Source of the DNA: a bacterium
Lineage (GTDB): Bacteria; Armatimonadota; Zipacnadia; Zipacnadales; Zipacnadaceae
Assembly: GCA_030607655.1 (NCBI GenBank)
Contig: JAUWJN010000171.1
Location: 1 to 6,259 of the forward strand
Direction: 5' to 3'
DNA length: 6,259 nucleotides
Notes under the pieces: generated by a model
What the model was told of the DNA's origin: nothing
The model's input: the letters and a program-made list of their open reading frames with translations, nothing else
The model's database searches: none
Position numbers and translations under genes: made by a program
Shown: positions 6,012-6,259 of the stretch, piece by piece
How positions within the stretch are numbered: the first letter of the stretch is position 1
Layout of the letters: each line of letters opens with the position of its first letter

Positions 6012-6067
6012 GGCACAGGCATCCTGCCTGTGGCTGGTGCCATTTCCACGGGCTGGAAGCCCGTGCC
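6012..6067. repeat. Paired-hairpin (REP/BIME-like) intergenic element 2
   Basis: Hairpin A (6014-6032) is CACAGGC-ATCCT-GCCTGTG and hairpin B (6047-6065) is CACGGGC-TGGAA-GCCCGTG. Both have perfect 7-bp stems and 5-nt loops, and a 14-nt spacer separates them. The outer arms GGCACAGGC (6012-6020) and GCCCGTGCC (6059-6067) also match as an inverted repeat except at one position. Its minus-strand translation contains TGFQPV and ATGRMPVP, peptides I remember as recurring in spurious ORFs of environmental bacterial genomes, so the element is probably interspersed and multicopy. It sits between the FAH-family gene and the GH15-like gene. There is no T-run, so it is not a standard terminator. Confidence 0.8.
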
Positions 6068-6094
6068 CCCCAATTCCAAAGTGGTATATAAGAT

Positions 6095-6259
6095 ATGTCA
6101 GTATACTTGCCGACTACCGCCGTAGGTAATGGCCGAGTGCTCGCCACCTTGGGCGCAGGCGGGGAGATTATGACCTTTTTTTACCCCCGCATTGACTTCG
6201 CCCAGAATATCCACGAGTGCCTGCCCGCCCTGTACGTAGGCGACCCTGGTCATGGTAAT
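6095..6259 (+). CDS. N-terminal part of a GH15/glucoamylase-like protein, cut by the right edge
   Basis: Fifty-five codons are open to the window end with no stop. The start reads M-S-V-Y-L-P-T-T-A-V-G-N-G-R-V-L-A-T-L-G, then a GGEIMTFFYPRID segment (about 22-34) and a QNIHECLPALYVGD segment (37-50). The pattern GNGR-LATL-G-E---FYPR-D--QN fits the N-terminal beta-sandwich domain of bacterial and archaeal glycoside hydrolase family 15 proteins, which hydrolyse alpha-glucosides such as maltooligosaccharides or trehalose. No signal peptide is present, suggesting a cytosolic enzyme. The start is chosen because a TAA (6089-6091) in the same frame lies just upstream. No good Shine-Dalgarno precedes it; a TATATA (6085-6090) just before the ATG could be a -10 box of a nearly leaderless transcript, but no -35 is evident. 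The catalytic (alpha/alpha)6 barrel lies outside the window, so activity cannot be judged. Confidence 0.72.
   Translation, partial: MSVYLPTTAVGNGRVLATLGAGGEIMTFFYPRIDFAQNIHECLPALYVGDPGHGN

Noticed and set aside
5456..6079. 207-codon minus-strand ORF antisense to the FAH-family gene
   Set aside because: It is the shadow of a strongly supported enzyme gene. Its first residues come from translating the hairpin pair at 6012-6067, and the rest has no family resemblance.

Overview
The window looks like moderately GC-rich chromosomal DNA from an uncultured free-living bacterium. It has bacterial Shine-Dalgarno sites, sigma70-like promoter boxes, an exopolysaccharide-type sugar-phosphate transferase, a YqxK/endonuclease Q-type PHP protein, and paired short hairpin elements in the gaps. 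From memory, such hairpins (their shadow translation gives peptides such as 'TGFQPV...ATGRMPVP') are common in environmental genomes of Armatimonadota, Planctomycetota and similar phyla. The phylum assignment is a low-confidence inference. I see no phage, CRISPR, transposase or RNA gene.

Layout. Left, minus strand: perhaps the first codons of a gene running off the left edge (1-28), then a complete polyprenyl glycosylphosphotransferase (209-1585) with an ambiguous start. A divergent intergenic region (1586-1859) separates it from the plus-strand genes. An endonuclease Q family protein (1860-3071) is followed 17 bases later by a small four-helix membrane protein (3089-3535), probably as one operon. 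A paired-hairpin element (3536-3582) abuts that stop codon. Next come a secreted PqaA-type (PhoPQ-activated pathogenicity-related) alpha/beta hydrolase (3609-4928), a short gap with promoter-like boxes and a perfect 11-bp dyad, and a fumarylacetoacetate hydrolase (FAH) family enzyme (5093-5983). A second paired-hairpin element (6012-6067) precedes the start of a GH15/glucoamylase-like protein cut by the right edge (6095-6259).

Functional picture. The genes do not form one obvious pathway. The left side is cell-surface polysaccharide synthesis, the middle is repair of deaminated DNA plus an unknown membrane protein, and the right side is secreted or cytosolic hydrolases of carbon metabolism.

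The most notable points are three. First, the FAH gene appears to be split from its true N-terminus (5034-5092) by a missing C in a C run at 5078-5081. Second, the two intergenic hairpin pairs have different loops but the same design: two 7-bp stems with 5-nt loops in opposed orientation, one arm ACAGGC-type and one ACGGGC-type. Third, the palindrome at 4976-5001 overlaps an extended -10 box and is a plausible operator. I did not find evidence for a wholly new multi-gene system.
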